From positions 1 through 64,000 of the forward strand of contig NZ_JABWRB020000002.1 in NCBI RefSeq assembly GCF_014268745.2: 64,000 nucleotides of DNA, written 5' to 3'. A model generated the notes under the pieces. It was not told the DNA's origin and searched no databases. It saw only the letters and a list, made by a program, of their open reading frames with translations. This document shows, in pieces, positions 9,485-17,693 of the stretch (its first letter is position 1; each line of letters starts with the position of its first letter). This DNA is from Pseudomonas zanjanensis. GTDB lineage: Bacteria; Pseudomonadota; Gammaproteobacteria; Pseudomonadales; Pseudomonadaceae. The translations under genes were made by a program, and so were the position numbers.

Positions 9485-10315
9485 ATGACACTCCGTTATC
9501 CACAGGTCTTGCTGTTGCTCTGCGCCCTGACCGCGTTATCACCGGCCATGGCCGCCGACTCTATAAAGCTCGACACCCCCATTGGTGGCTGGCGCAGCGG
9601 TGCGCCGGGGGGTGAAGGCGAAAGCTTCAGCCAAACCGTCAATTACCCGGCCTCGTCGGTCAACACGCCCCCGGGCCAGGCCGACACCGCGCGCATTACC
9701 GGGCAGATCAAGGGTGCGCCCAAAGACAGCAACGCGCCGGGCCAGTTGATCGTCAACGGCGTCAGCCTGCCGCTGAAACTGGATGAAGAAGGTCGCTTCG
9801 ACCGGCCGTTCTCGTTCCCCAACGGCAGCAACAGCGTTGAAGTGCGCAGCGCCGATGGCCAGCAGCGCCACCGCACGCAATTTCTCAACACCAGCGGCGG
9901 CGCCACCCCGGCCAAGCTGCGGGTGTTGCTGACGTGGGACAGCGACGGCACCGACCTGGACCTGCACCTGGTCACCCCCGATGGCGCGCACATCTGGTAC
10001 GGCGACCGAGCCGTCGCCAACGGCGCGGCCCTCGACGTCGACGTCACCACCGGCTACGGCCCGGAAATCTTCGCCATGCCCGCGCCGATCAAGGGCCAGT
10101 ACCTGGTGTATGTGAATTACTACGGCGGCGGTTATCGCAGTGAGGAGGACGGCGAAGAGGGCGAGTCCGTGGCGCAGGCGCAACAGGCCTTGACCACCGC
10201 GCAGGTCACCGTGATCACCGAAGAGGGCACGCCGAACGAGAAAATGGAAACCTTCGTCGTGCCGATGCGGGCGGTGGGGGAGCTGACGTTGGTCAAAAGC
10301 TTTAGCTACCCGTAA
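9485..10315 (+). CDS. magF: DUF2135/YfaP-type secreted protein, last gene of the mag operon
   Basis: A 276-residue exported protein starting 3 bases after the previous stop, with signal peptide VLLLLCALTALSPAMA. It is a paralogue of the first gene: LTWDSDGTDLDLHLVTPDG, an Asp-rich loop ending in GYGPE, and QYLVYVNYYGGG. Both copies share the order of an N-terminal PIGGWRSG/PVGGWRYSG element followed by an FDRPFSF/FARPYAF strand. An acidic insertion near residues 218-232 (EEDGEEGESVAQ) is unique to this copy. The operon seems to end here, since 383 bases with REP elements follow. Confidence 0.85.
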   Translation: MTLRYPQVLLLLCALTALSPAMAADSIKLDTPIGGWRSGAPGGEGESFSQTVNYPASSVNTPPGQADTARITGQIKGAPKDSNAPGQLIVNGVSLPLKLDEEGRFDRPFSFPNGSNSVEVRSADGQQRHRTQFLNTSGGATPAKLRVLLTWDSDGTDLDLHLVTPDGAHIWYGDRAVANGAALDVDVTTGYGPEIFAMPAPIKGQYLVYVNYYGGGYRSEEDGEEGESVAQAQQALTTAQVTVITEEGTPNEKMETFVVPMRAVGELTLVKSFSYP

Positions 10316-10366
10316 GCCGCCTATCAGCAGCCAAAGCTGAGGTAGCAGCCTGTGGAGATCTCCTAA

Positions 10367-10456
10367 TGTGGGAGCGGGCTTGCTCGCGAAGACGGCGGCA
10401 CATTCAGCATCAATGCAAGCTGACCCGCCGATTTCGCGAGCAAGCCCGCTCCCACA
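10367..10456. repeat. REP doublet, TGTGGGAGCGGGCTTGCTCG family
   Basis: Two inverted REP units face each other (TGTGGGAGCGGGCTTGCTCG ... CGAGCAAGCCCGCTCCCACA) around a 40-base spacer. The same family recurs through the window. Confidence 0.9.
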
Positions 10457-10501
10457 GAGGAACTGTGGCGAACGTCTGATCTGTGAGCGCTCGAACCCCC
10501 C

Positions 10502-10591
10502 TGTGGGAGCTGAGCTTGCTCGCGATGACGGTCTTGCATCCACATCAATGCAAGCTGATGTACCGCTATCGCGAGCAGGCTCGCTCCCACA
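10502..10591. repeat. REP doublet, TGTGGGAGC family
   Basis: A second inverted pair of the same family (left TGTGGGAGCTGAGCTTGCTC, right GAGCAGGCTCGCTCCCACA), 45 bases after the first. Confidence 0.9.
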
Positions 10592-10617
10592 GGGTTGGAT
10601 GGGCTGCAATAAAAAAT

Positions 10618-10629
10618 CTCACGCGTGAG
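10618..10629. promoter_or_regulatory. palindrome CTCACGCGTGAG, copy 1 (candidate operator)
   Basis: A perfect 12-bp palindrome upstream of the yjf operon. An identical copy lies 46 bases downstream, and the pair brackets the likely promoter region. The stem has no loop, so an intrinsic terminator is unlikely and a dimeric DNA-binding protein site is the natural reading. The candidate binder is the RHH-like N-terminus of the first gene of the operon. Confidence 0.55.
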
Positions 10630-10663
10630 CTATTGTGGGGTTTGGAAAGTGCCTGTAGTGTTT

Positions 10664-10675
10664 CTCACGCGTGAG
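10664..10675. promoter_or_regulatory. palindrome CTCACGCGTGAG, copy 2 (candidate operator)
   Basis: Identical to copy 1 and ends 23 bases before the ATG of the DUF2170 gene. Occupancy would block a promoter lying between or just before the two copies. Confidence 0.55.
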
Positions 10676-10698
10676 TTTTTCACAGTGGGGTCAGTACC

Positions 10699-11388
10699 AT
10701 GCCAACCAGCTCTCCATCAGATCCGCCTGACGGGTCTGTGACCGATCCAGCGAGCCGCACGGGAGAGCGCGCCAAACCCTCGGCGAAAAAACCGTCGAGC
10801 TTCTACATGAAGCAGATGCGCGCGGGCTTGAGTGCCGCCGGTTATGTGAAACACGAGGCTTGGGTGCTTCCCGAAAACAGAAGCCTGCTCAAGCAAATGG
10901 AGAAACAGCTACGCCAACCGATTCTGGCTGGCTCATTCATGTCGGAGGATTACATGAGCGCAGGTAATAACTGGAACATCGATCGCCTCTACAGCGCCCT
11001 TCAGGCCCTGGACGAAGTGGTCGCGAACGACATCACCCTCTCCCTCGTCCAAGGCTCCGAGTCCAGCATCAAGCTGGAAATGAATGACTTCGGTGGCTTG
11101 CCCATCTACATCGCTGTGGTAGGCGACCAGATCATCGTCGATACCGTGCTGGTGGACGTCGAGTCGATCAGCGATGTGGCGGCCTTCAACGACGCGGTGT
11201 TGCGCAGCCGGGAAATGTTCCCGCTGTCGTCCATCGGCATCGAGACCATGCCCAACGGACAGGTGGTCTACAACATGTTCGGTGCGTTGAGCGCCGACTC
11301 CAGCCTGACCAACGTCGTCACCGAGGTCAAAACCCTCGTCGACAATGTCCAGCGCGCCAGCGAAGCCTTCGAACGCTTCTTCATCTAA
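10699..11388 (+). CDS. yjfI: DUF2170 (YjfI-type) protein with RHH-like N-terminal region
   Basis: A 229-residue protein, about 100 residues longer at the N-terminus than I recall for E. coli YjfI. The C-terminal part (residues about 95-229, from WNIDRLYSALQALDE to VQRASEAFERFFI) is the DUF2170 domain, typical of PspA gene neighbourhoods. Before it, residues about 32-75 (YMKQMRAGLSAAGYVKHEAW, then VLPENRSLLKQMEKQLRQP) have the strand-helix-helix look of MetJ/Arc-type antitoxin DNA-binding domains, such as MazE-like proteins. With two palindromes just upstream, self-regulation of the operon is a reasonable inference. The first 30 residues are disordered and Pro/Ser-rich. GGGG lies about 10 bases before the ATG. 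Confidence 0.8.
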   Translation: MPTSSPSDPPDGSVTDPASRTGERAKPSAKKPSSFYMKQMRAGLSAAGYVKHEAWVLPENRSLLKQMEKQLRQPILAGSFMSEDYMSAGNNWNIDRLYSALQALDEVVANDITLSLVQGSESSIKLEMNDFGGLPIYIAVVGDQIIVDTVLVDVESISDVAAFNDAVLRSREMFPLSSIGIETMPNGQVVYNMFGALSADSSLTNVVTEVKTLVDNVQRASEAFERFFI

Positions 11389-11409
11389 TTCGCCGAATAG
11401 GAACATCCA

Positions 11410-12108
11410 ATGACTCAGTCCATCTGGAGCAAGTTGTTCACCGCACTGCGTGGCGGTGCCAACGAAGTCGGCGAATCGATCGTCGACCAACAGGCCCTGC
11501 GCATCCTCGACCAGGAAATCCGCGATGCCGACAGCGCGCTGGCCAACGCCAAGCGTGAGCTGGTCACCATCATGGCCAAGCACAAGCTGGCGACCGATCG
11601 CGTCGGCGAATACAACGCCAAGATCAAGGACCTGGAAGCCAAGGCCCTGGCCGCGATCCAGGCCAACCGCGAAGACCTGGCGCTGGAAGTGGCCGAAGCC
11701 ATTTCGACCCTGACCAACGAACTGGACGCCGAGCAAAAGCACGCGACCGAATTCGGCGGTTACGCGGACAACATGCGCAAGGACATCACCAAGGCCGAAG
11801 CCCGCATCAAGAGCCTGCGCCAGCAAGTGGACATGGCCAAGGCCCGTGAAAGCGTGCAGAAGGCTCAGGTCAGCGCCTCGATCGCCAGTGGCGGCGCCAA
11901 TGGCAAGCTGGAAACTGCCGTCGGTACGCTCAACCGCCTGCAAGCCAAGCAACAACAACGTGCCGCTGAACTGCAAGCCCAGGACGAACTGGCCGAGGCT
12001 TCCACCGGCTCCGACCTGGAGCGCAAGCTGCGCGATGCCGGCATCACGCCAAACGAAGGCAGCGCCAATGCGATCCTGGAACGCCTGAAGAAAAAATCGG
12101 CTGAGTAA
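11410..12108 (+). CDS. yjfJ: PspA/IM30 family membrane-stress protein (YjfJ type)
   Basis: A 232-residue, almost wholly helical, charged protein of the PspA/IM30/ESCRT-III superfamily. It has the family's long coiled-coil hairpin (residues about 25-145, for example LDQEIRDADSALANAKRELV and LTNELDAEQKHATEFGG) and a C-terminal helix with KLRDAGITP. Such proteins form oligomers on the inner face of the membrane and stabilise it under stress. The ATG has AGGAA in front and follows the DUF2170 stop by 21 bases. The gap to the next gene is 281 bases and holds a REP element, which may lower downstream expression. Confidence 0.9.
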   Translation: MTQSIWSKLFTALRGGANEVGESIVDQQALRILDQEIRDADSALANAKRELVTIMAKHKLATDRVGEYNAKIKDLEAKALAAIQANREDLALEVAEAISTLTNELDAEQKHATEFGGYADNMRKDITKAEARIKSLRQQVDMAKARESVQKAQVSASIASGGANGKLETAVGTLNRLQAKQQQRAAELQAQDELAEASTGSDLERKLRDAGITPNEGSANAILERLKKKSAE

Positions 12109-12147
12109 GTCATGCAGGTGCGCTCATCACCCTGAGCGCACTGAACC

Positions 12148-12238
12148 TGTGGCGAGGGAGCTTGCTCCCGCTGGACTGCGCAGCAGGCCCCTTTTGGAGC
12201 CGCTTCGCGCCTCAGCGGGAGCAAGCTCCCTCGCCACA
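12148..12238. repeat. REP doublet, TGTGGCGAGGGAGCTTGCTC family
   Basis: Inverted pair of the second REP family of the window (TGTGGCGAGGGAGCTTGCTC ... GAGCAAGCTCCCTCGCCACA). It lies inside the yjf operon, between the PspA and channel genes. Confidence 0.9.
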
Positions 12239-12389
12239 AGGGTGTGGCACGCCACGGATTTATTGTTACGCAGGTACTTCTATCCAAGCCGCGCAACAGG
12301 TTTAATGCTGTCCGGCCACTACGCTCGTGCCCCCAGGCGCCAGAGCGATGATCCCGCCAGGAACCAAGCCCCACGGAGTCAGGGACGCA

Positions 12390-13424
12390 ATGTCGATTTT
12401 CCTTTTGTTGCGCACGTACGCGTCGTCCTTCTTCCATCGCTTCGGTTGGGCGGGGCTGGCCATTGCGCTGGGCGTGCACCTGTCCACGGCCTGGATCGGC
12501 CTGGTGCTGTTGGGCGAGCAACACCTCATCGCCGCCGCCACGTTTATCTACTTCTATCTCACCACCACGCTCACCGTCGGCTATGGCGATCTGTTGCCAC
12601 AGACCTCCGCCGGACGGATTTTCGTGGCGACCTGGATCATGCTCGGGGGCATTGCCCTGTTGACGACGGTCATCGGCAAAACCACCAGCAGCGTCATCGA
12701 TGTATGGAGAAAAGGCATGAAGGGCAAAGGCGATTTCACCGGCAAGGTCGGCCACACGGTGCTCATCGGTTGGGAGGGCGCCACCAGCGAGCGGGTCATC
12801 GAACTGCTGCTGCAGGACGAAACGTCCAATGACAACCTGATCGTCATCTGCGATTGCGATCTCGAAGAAAACCCCATGCCCGGCAAGGCCACCTACATCA
12901 AGGGCGACAGCCTGTCCTCCGTCGCGCTGTTGCAGCGTGCCGGCGTGCCAGGTGCCGAACGCGTGCTGGTGCGCACCCCTTCCGACGACCTGACCCTGGC
13001 CACCGTGCTGGCGGTCAATCGACTGGGGCCTGTCGGGCATGTGGTCGCCCATTTCAATGACAGCGAAGTGGCCGCCCTCGCCAGCGCCTACGCGCCGAGC
13101 CTGGAGTGCACCTCCAGCATGGCCATCGAGATGCTGGTGCGTGCCTCCCAGGACCCGGGCTCATCGGTGGTCATCAATGAATTGCTCTGCGTCGGCGAAG
13201 GCGCCACGCAATACCTGATGAAGCTGCCCGAAGCGTTTGAAGCGACGTTTGGCGACCTTTATATCCGGATGAAAGAGCAGCACAACGCTACGCTGATCGG
13301 TTACCGCGCCCAGGGTGCCCGCCAGCCGTCGATCAACCCGCCCGGTGCCACCCGTGTGGTGGGCGGCGAACTCTTCTATATCGCCTCGGCGCGTCTCAAG
13401 GAAATTTCCCATGGGGTGGTTTAA
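12390..13424 (+). CDS. two-helix potassium channel with cytoplasmic TrkA/RCK-like domain
   Basis: A 344-residue protein. ATG 12390 was chosen because the first membrane helix then starts near the N-terminus; AGGGA precedes it. Topology: helix at about residues 17-40 (GWAGLAIALGVHLSTAWIGL), pore loop with the K+ selectivity filter TVGYGD at 62-67, helix at about 75-97, then a Rossmann-type RCK domain from about residue 115. The nucleotide-binding glycine motif is degenerate (LIGWEGATSER). Context places a gated K+ channel beside PspA, so a link between membrane potential loss and PspA is plausible. The E. coli yjf operon, as I recall it, has no such gene. The end overlaps the next gene by 14 bases. 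Confidence 0.85.
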   Translation: MSIFLLLRTYASSFFHRFGWAGLAIALGVHLSTAWIGLVLLGEQHLIAAATFIYFYLTTTLTVGYGDLLPQTSAGRIFVATWIMLGGIALLTTVIGKTTSSVIDVWRKGMKGKGDFTGKVGHTVLIGWEGATSERVIELLLQDETSNDNLIVICDCDLEENPMPGKATYIKGDSLSSVALLQRAGVPGAERVLVRTPSDDLTLATVLAVNRLGPVGHVVAHFNDSEVAALASAYAPSLECTSSMAIEMLVRASQDPGSSVVINELLCVGEGATQYLMKLPEAFEATFGDLYIRMKEQHNATLIGYRAQGARQPSINPPGATRVVGGELFYIASARLKEISHGVV

Positions 13425-14073
13425 ACAGTTGATGGGGCTCGAGGCCCCGAATTCGAGCGCAACAGCCAGCAATAGCGCGCCTGTCGTTGGGCCGCTGGGC
13501 CTGGCCTCCGGCAAGCAGGTCATGTTCGATGCCACGCTCAAATTGCTGCTCGACGGCAACACCGCCGTGGTCATCCCAGGCAACCAACAGATCTGGAGCC
13601 TGGGCATCGTCGACCTCGGGCAGTCGAACTGGCTGTCGCGCTGCTACATGAACGACGAAGACTACTGGCTGCAAGTGCACACCAGCGGCGACGTCGCCGG
13701 GCAGGTCGAGTCGGTGATCCTGTTCAACTACCTCAGCTACGTCACGATCAACAGCGAAGCGGAATTGCGTCGCCTGGCCGGCCCGGAAAGCCTGATCGGC
13801 CTGCCGACCTACACCCACGACGGCGTCGAGTACAGCCGCGAATGGGGCACCGAGGCGGGCCAGACCGAGCTGGTGGGATTGAGCGAGCGCGTAAGCAATC
13901 CCGAAGAGTCCTACAGCGTCGAGCACCGTTCGATGCTGTATGCCCGCGACACCGGCCTGACGGATCGCCGGGAGTTCCTGTTGTTTTCCGTCGAAGAGGA
14001 CGCCGAAGGCACTGTCAGCCTGAGCACTTCGCTGGGTATTTCGCTGTACACCACTGACCTGAACACTCTTTGA
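13411..14073 (+). CDS. yjfK: DUF2491 (YjfK-type) cytoplasmic protein
   Basis: A 220-residue soluble protein starting with MGWFKQLMGLE, inside the end of the channel gene (14-base overlap, so translation is likely coupled). It matches the DUF2491 family, seen next to YjfJ/PspA in many proteobacteria: LGLASGKQVMFDATLKLLLD near the start and a beta-rich body (YWLQVHTSGDVAGQVESVIL). There is no signal peptide, membrane segment or known catalytic motif. The function is unknown; partnership with PspA or the channel is inferred only from position. Confidence 0.8.
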   Translation: MGWFKQLMGLEAPNSSATASNSAPVVGPLGLASGKQVMFDATLKLLLDGNTAVVIPGNQQIWSLGIVDLGQSNWLSRCYMNDEDYWLQVHTSGDVAGQVESVILFNYLSYVTINSEAELRRLAGPESLIGLPTYTHDGVEYSREWGTEAGQTELVGLSERVSNPEESYSVEHRSMLYARDTGLTDRREFLLFSVEEDAEGTVSLSTSLGISLYTTDLNTL

Positions 14074-14088
14074 ATAAGGAAGAAGTCC

Positions 14089-14517
14089 ATGCTTGAAGCG
14101 CTCTCCATTTCCCTGAACAAAGCCGCCGTGCTTGGCTTTGTCATGTACATCCTCGGCGCCGCCGTGCTGTTCGCGCTGTTCCAGTTCATCTACACCCGCG
14201 TCACGCCGCACAAGGAATTCGAACTGATCCGCTCGGGCAACGTGGCTGCAGCCATCGCCCTGGGCGGCGCCGTCATCGGTTTCGCCATTCCGGCCAGCAA
14301 CGTGATCGCCTACTCGATCAGCATGCTGGACTTCGTCGTCTGGGCAGTGATCGCCGCGGTCGTCCAGTTGCTGGCGTTTCTGGTCACCAGCCTGGTGCTC
14401 AAGGGCGCTTCCGCGCGCATCAAGAACGGTGAAATCGCCGCGGGTATCTACATCGCCGCCGTGGCCATCAGCGTCGGCATGTTGAACGCCGCGTGCATGA
14501 CGCCTTCCACGAACTGA
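14089..14517 (+). CDS. yjfL: DUF350 (YjfL-type) four-helix membrane protein
   Basis: A 142-residue integral membrane protein with four hydrophobic segments at about residues 12-36, 50-72, 80-103 and 113-136. This fits the two repeated helix pairs of DUF350. AAGGAAG stands before the ATG, 15 bases after the DUF2491 stop. DUF350 proteins occur with ATP-grasp, DUF1190 and PspA genes; no activity is established. Here it would form the membrane component of the operon together with the channel. Confidence 0.85.
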   Translation: MLEALSISLNKAAVLGFVMYILGAAVLFALFQFIYTRVTPHKEFELIRSGNVAAAIALGGAVIGFAIPASNVIAYSISMLDFVVWAVIAAVVQLLAFLVTSLVLKGASARIKNGEIAAGIYIAAVAISVGMLNAACMTPSTN

Positions 14518-14536
14518 TTGCGCCACGGAGATCCCG

Positions 14537-15238
14537 ATGAAACGAAGCAAGTACGTCCAGCTCTCGCTGGCCGCGTCGGTCGCCCTGGCGATATCCGGTT
14601 GCGGGCCTGCGGAAAAAACCTACAAGTTGCAGAAGAAGTACAACTTCCAGTCCGTCCAGGAATGTGTCGATGAAAAGCTGCCGGTGGACATTTGCTCCAC
14701 CGCCTACATGACCGCCATGGGTGAGCATCGTCGCATCGCGCCGGTCTACGATAGCAAGGCCGATTGCGATGCCGACTTCGTGCCCGATTGGTGCCAGCAG
14801 GACTCGGCCGGCAAGTTCCTGCCCAAGCTGGGTGGTTTCGAGCTGAACGCCGATGGCGAAGTCACGCAGTCCGAGGTCGATGCCGCCCGGGCCCAGTTGC
14901 CGGCTTCGGAAGCGAACGTCGGTGGTTCAGGCTTTGGCAACCTGCTGACCGGGCTGCTGATCGGCAATATGTTGAGCGGCAACCGCAGCAGTTATTACTC
15001 CGAGCCGGTCTACCGCTACCGCGATGATCGCGGCAACTTCGGGTCCTCGACGCTGAGCCAGCGGGTTTCCAGCGGCTCGACCTTTACCAAGTCCAACCAG
15101 GCGCGGTACGGCAGCTACACCGACTCCGTCAAGACCAGCAAGGCGATGTCCGTTGCGTCGTCCACCTCGCGCGGTGGCTTCGGCAGCAAGTCCAGTGCCC
15201 GCAGCGGTTGGGGCGGTTCGAGCAGCTCCGGCGGCTAA
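14537..15238 (+). CDS. yjfM: DUF1190 (YjfM-type) putative lipoprotein
   Basis: A 233-residue protein with an export signal and a lipobox (LAISGC, Cys22), so probably a lipoprotein. The central part has paired cysteines (QECVDEKLPVDIC, then DCDADFVPDWC) typical of DUF1190. The last 90 residues are low-complexity Ser/Gly/Arg (SRGGFGSKSSARSGWGGSSS). GGAG precedes the ATG. In this family the gene sits directly before a glutathionylspermidine-synthase-like ATP-grasp gene, as here. Being the substrate or partner of that enzyme is a hypothesis, not shown by the sequence. Confidence 0.8.
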   Translation: MKRSKYVQLSLAASVALAISGCGPAEKTYKLQKKYNFQSVQECVDEKLPVDICSTAYMTAMGEHRRIAPVYDSKADCDADFVPDWCQQDSAGKFLPKLGGFELNADGEVTQSEVDAARAQLPASEANVGGSGFGNLLTGLLIGNMLSGNRSSYYSEPVYRYRDDRGNFGSSTLSQRVSSGSTFTKSNQARYGSYTDSVKTSKAMSVASSTSRGGFGSKSSARSGWGGSSSSGG

Positions 15239-15250
15239 GGAACGAGGGTC

Positions 15251-16408
15251 ATGAAAAAGATCCATTGCGCAGAACGTCCTGACTGGAAACAGACCGCCGA
15301 GCAACTCGGCTTTCTGTTCCACACCATCGACGACGAACCCTATTGGGACGAAAGCGCGTACTACCAGTTCACCCTCAAGCAGATCGAGGACGACCTGGAA
15401 GACCCGACCACCGAGCTCCATGACATGTGCATGGACCTGGTGGCCCGGGTGGTCCAGAGCGAAGAATTGCTGGAACGCCTGAGCATTCCCGCGCAGTTCT
15501 TCGACCTGGTGCGCACGTCATGGCTGGAAGGCCATCCGCACCTGTACGGGCGCATGGATTTCTCCTACAACGGCACGGGCCCGGCCAAGTTGTTGGAACT
15601 CAACTACGACACGCCGACCAGCCTCTACGAGGCGGCGGCGTTCCAGTGGGGGTGGCTGGAGCAATGCATCGAGCGCGGCATGCTGCCGGCCCATGCCGAC
15701 CAGTTCAACAGCATCGACACCAAGCTGCACCAGGCCTTCGCCCAATTGCAGCTCAAGGAGCCGTTCTATTTCGCCTCGATGAAAGGCTCGGTGGAAGACA
15801 AAGGCACCACGGATTACTTGCGCCTGATCGCGGAAAAAGTCGGCATTGAATCGCGGCACATCGATATCGAAGACATCGGCCTCAACAGCGACGGACGTTT
15901 CGTCGACCTGGAAGAGCGCTGGATTCCGCACCTGTTCAAGTTGCATGCGTGGGAATTCATCTTCCACGAGCCCTTTGGTGAAGCGATCGCTCAATGCGAT
16001 ACGCAGTTTTTCGAGCCGGCCTGGAAGTCGATCATCTCCAACAAAGGCATCCTGCCGCTGCTGTGGGAATTCAACAAAGGCCACCCGAACCTGCTCGCCG
16101 CCCACCTGGACACCGACACCCGCAAAGCGGTGCCGAAAGGCTGGGTGCGCAAGCCGTTCTTTTCCCGGGAAGGCGCCAACATCGAGCTGCAGACCGCTGA
16201 CGGCTTGACCGTCAAGGAAGGCGGCCCCTACACCGACGCGCCGTTCATCCTCCAGGAATTTGCGCCACTGCCGAAATTCGACGACAGCTACACCCTGATC
16301 GGCTCGTGGGTCATCGGCGACCAGGCCGCCGGCATCGGTGTGCGGGAAGACAACAGCCTGATCACCAAGGATTCCAGCCGGTTTTTGCCGCATTTGATTC
16401 TTGATTGA
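15251..16408 (+). CDS. yjfC: glutathionylspermidine synthase-like ATP-grasp enzyme (YjfC/YgiC type)
   Basis: A 385-residue cytoplasmic enzyme matching the synthetase half of glutathionylspermidine synthase, without the amidase half of E. coli Gsp. Family landmarks: GRMDFSYNGTGPAKLLELNY near residue 100, a helical middle, then the ATP-grasp part with LPLLWEFNKGHPNLL, VRKPFFSREGANI and a C-terminal GSWVIGDQAAGIGVRED. Members are thought to join an amine to a peptide or protein carboxylate; the true substrate is unknown. It ends the operon, starting 12 bases after the DUF1190 stop with AAGGA and GAGGG in front. Confidence 0.88.
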   Translation: MKKIHCAERPDWKQTAEQLGFLFHTIDDEPYWDESAYYQFTLKQIEDDLEDPTTELHDMCMDLVARVVQSEELLERLSIPAQFFDLVRTSWLEGHPHLYGRMDFSYNGTGPAKLLELNYDTPTSLYEAAAFQWGWLEQCIERGMLPAHADQFNSIDTKLHQAFAQLQLKEPFYFASMKGSVEDKGTTDYLRLIAEKVGIESRHIDIEDIGLNSDGRFVDLEERWIPHLFKLHAWEFIFHEPFGEAIAQCDTQFFEPAWKSIISNKGILPLLWEFNKGHPNLLAAHLDTDTRKAVPKGWVRKPFFSREGANIELQTADGLTVKEGGPYTDAPFILQEFAPLPKFDDSYTLIGSWVIGDQAAGIGVREDNSLITKDSSRFLPHLILD

Positions 16409-16434
16409 TTTTCTGGACTAAGCACTGACCCCCT

Positions 16435-16524
16435 TGTGGGAGCGGGCTTGCTCGCGAAAGCAATGGAACATCCAACATGATTGTTGACTGACACACCGCT
16501 TTCGCGAGCAGGCTCGCTCCCACA
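16435..16524. repeat. REP doublet, TGTGGGAGCGGG family
   Basis: Inverted REP pair behind the yjf operon, followed by about 130 bases with no other recognisable feature. Confidence 0.9.
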
Positions 16525-16654
16525 GTATGGGTGTTCGCCCAGGCATACCCACCGCCTGTCGCCTTTGCGGAATTGCGCCTGCCCCCTCCCTGTCGATTTT
16601 AAAGAGCCCAAGAAAAACCCGAGAGCGGCACGCCATTCGTGACAGGAGGCCCCC

Positions 16655-17530
16655 ATGCGTATCCATCACCTGAACTGCGGTTGCATGTGCCCCGTGGGTG
16701 GGAAGTTGTTCGATGGCTACAGTCGGGGGCTGACGGCGTGCCTGGTGTGTCATTGCCTGTTGATCGAAACCGACAACAATGGCCTGGTCCTGGTGGACAC
16801 CGGTTTTGGCCAGCGGGATGTCCAGACGCCCGAACGGCTTAGCCGATGCTTCCGGGCGTTCAACAACATCAAGTTCGAGCATCGCCTCACCGCGTTGGAG
16901 CAAGTGCGCCGGTTGGGTTTCGACACCGGCGATGTGCGGCATATCCTGCTGACGCACCTGGATTTCGATCACGCCGGCGGGCTCCAGGACTTTCCCCAGG
17001 CTCGGGTTCACGTGATGCGCGACGAGATGGCGATGGCCCGCAGCGCCGACACCTGGATCAGTCGACGGCGATTCCAGGCGCGCCAGTGGCAGGGCGTCGA
17101 CAATTGGGAGTTCTATGCCCCGGACGGTGATACGTGGTTCGGTTTTGATTCGGTGCGCGCGTTGATCGGGGCGGAAGAAGAGGACATTTTCCTGGTCCCG
17201 CTCCAAGGCCACACCGCCGGCCACGCCGGGATCGCCCTGAGGACACCGGACGGCTGGATGCTCCATGCCGGCGATGCGTATTTCTTCCACGATGAAGTCC
17301 ATCAGCCCGAGCGGCGTTGCCCGCCGGGGCTGAAGTTCTATCAGTACATGATGGACACTTATCGCCCGGCACGGCTGCGCAATCAGGATCGCCTGCGGGA
17401 ACTGGCGGCGGGCCAGAATGGGCACCTGGAGATTTTTTGCAGTCACGATGCCAGGGAGTGGGAACGCTCTACGAACCAGGCTCGTACCGTTCGTGTTGAT
17501 CCCACGGCCATGCCGTCGACCCACCGCTAA
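16655..17530 (+). CDS. metallo-beta-lactamase-fold hydrolase, lactonase-like
   Basis: A 291-residue soluble protein with AGGAGG 5 bases before its ATG. The zinc motif reads THLDFDHAGG: the first His, the Asp and the last His of HxHxDH are kept, but the second His is Asp. Further ligands are the His of GHTAGHAG (about residue 189) and the Asp of HAGDAYFF. The layout and the CxCG(x)MCPVGG-like N-terminus resemble AHL-lactonase-related proteins, but the substrate cannot be told. It stands alone between REP elements, so the context gives no pathway. Confidence 0.75.
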   Translation: MRIHHLNCGCMCPVGGKLFDGYSRGLTACLVCHCLLIETDNNGLVLVDTGFGQRDVQTPERLSRCFRAFNNIKFEHRLTALEQVRRLGFDTGDVRHILLTHLDFDHAGGLQDFPQARVHVMRDEMAMARSADTWISRRRFQARQWQGVDNWEFYAPDGDTWFGFDSVRALIGAEEEDIFLVPLQGHTAGHAGIALRTPDGWMLHAGDAYFFHDEVHQPERRCPPGLKFYQYMMDTYRPARLRNQDRLRELAAGQNGHLEIFCSHDAREWERSTNQARTVRVDPTAMPSTHR

Positions 17531-17549
17531 ACCACCCGCCCGGGCACAC

Positions 17550-17639
17550 TGTGGGAGCGGGCTTGCTCGCGAAGACGGCTGCACAGTCTACATCAATGCA
17601 AGCTGGCCCACCGATTTCGCGAGCAAGCCCGCTCCCACA
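17550..17639. repeat. REP doublet, TGTGGGAGCGGG family
   Basis: Inverted pair between the convergent MBL-fold and ynb operons. Confidence 0.9.
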
Positions 17640-17693
17640 GGTTAGGTATTCACCACAGACCCCCACAGGTCCAGGGGTTCGCCGCAGGCTCTT

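Larger units (their letters stand above)
10316..10698. other. gap between mag and yjf operons
   Basis: Contains two REP doublets (10367-10456, 10502-10591) and two identical 12-bp palindromes (10618-10629, 10664-10675) listed separately. No gene was seen. Confidence 0.8.

Noticed and set aside
10639..10652. Weak sigma-54-like GG-N10-GC between the two yjf palindromes
   Set aside because: Only the GG and TGC match; psp-type sigma-54 control is tempting by analogy but not supported by the sequence.
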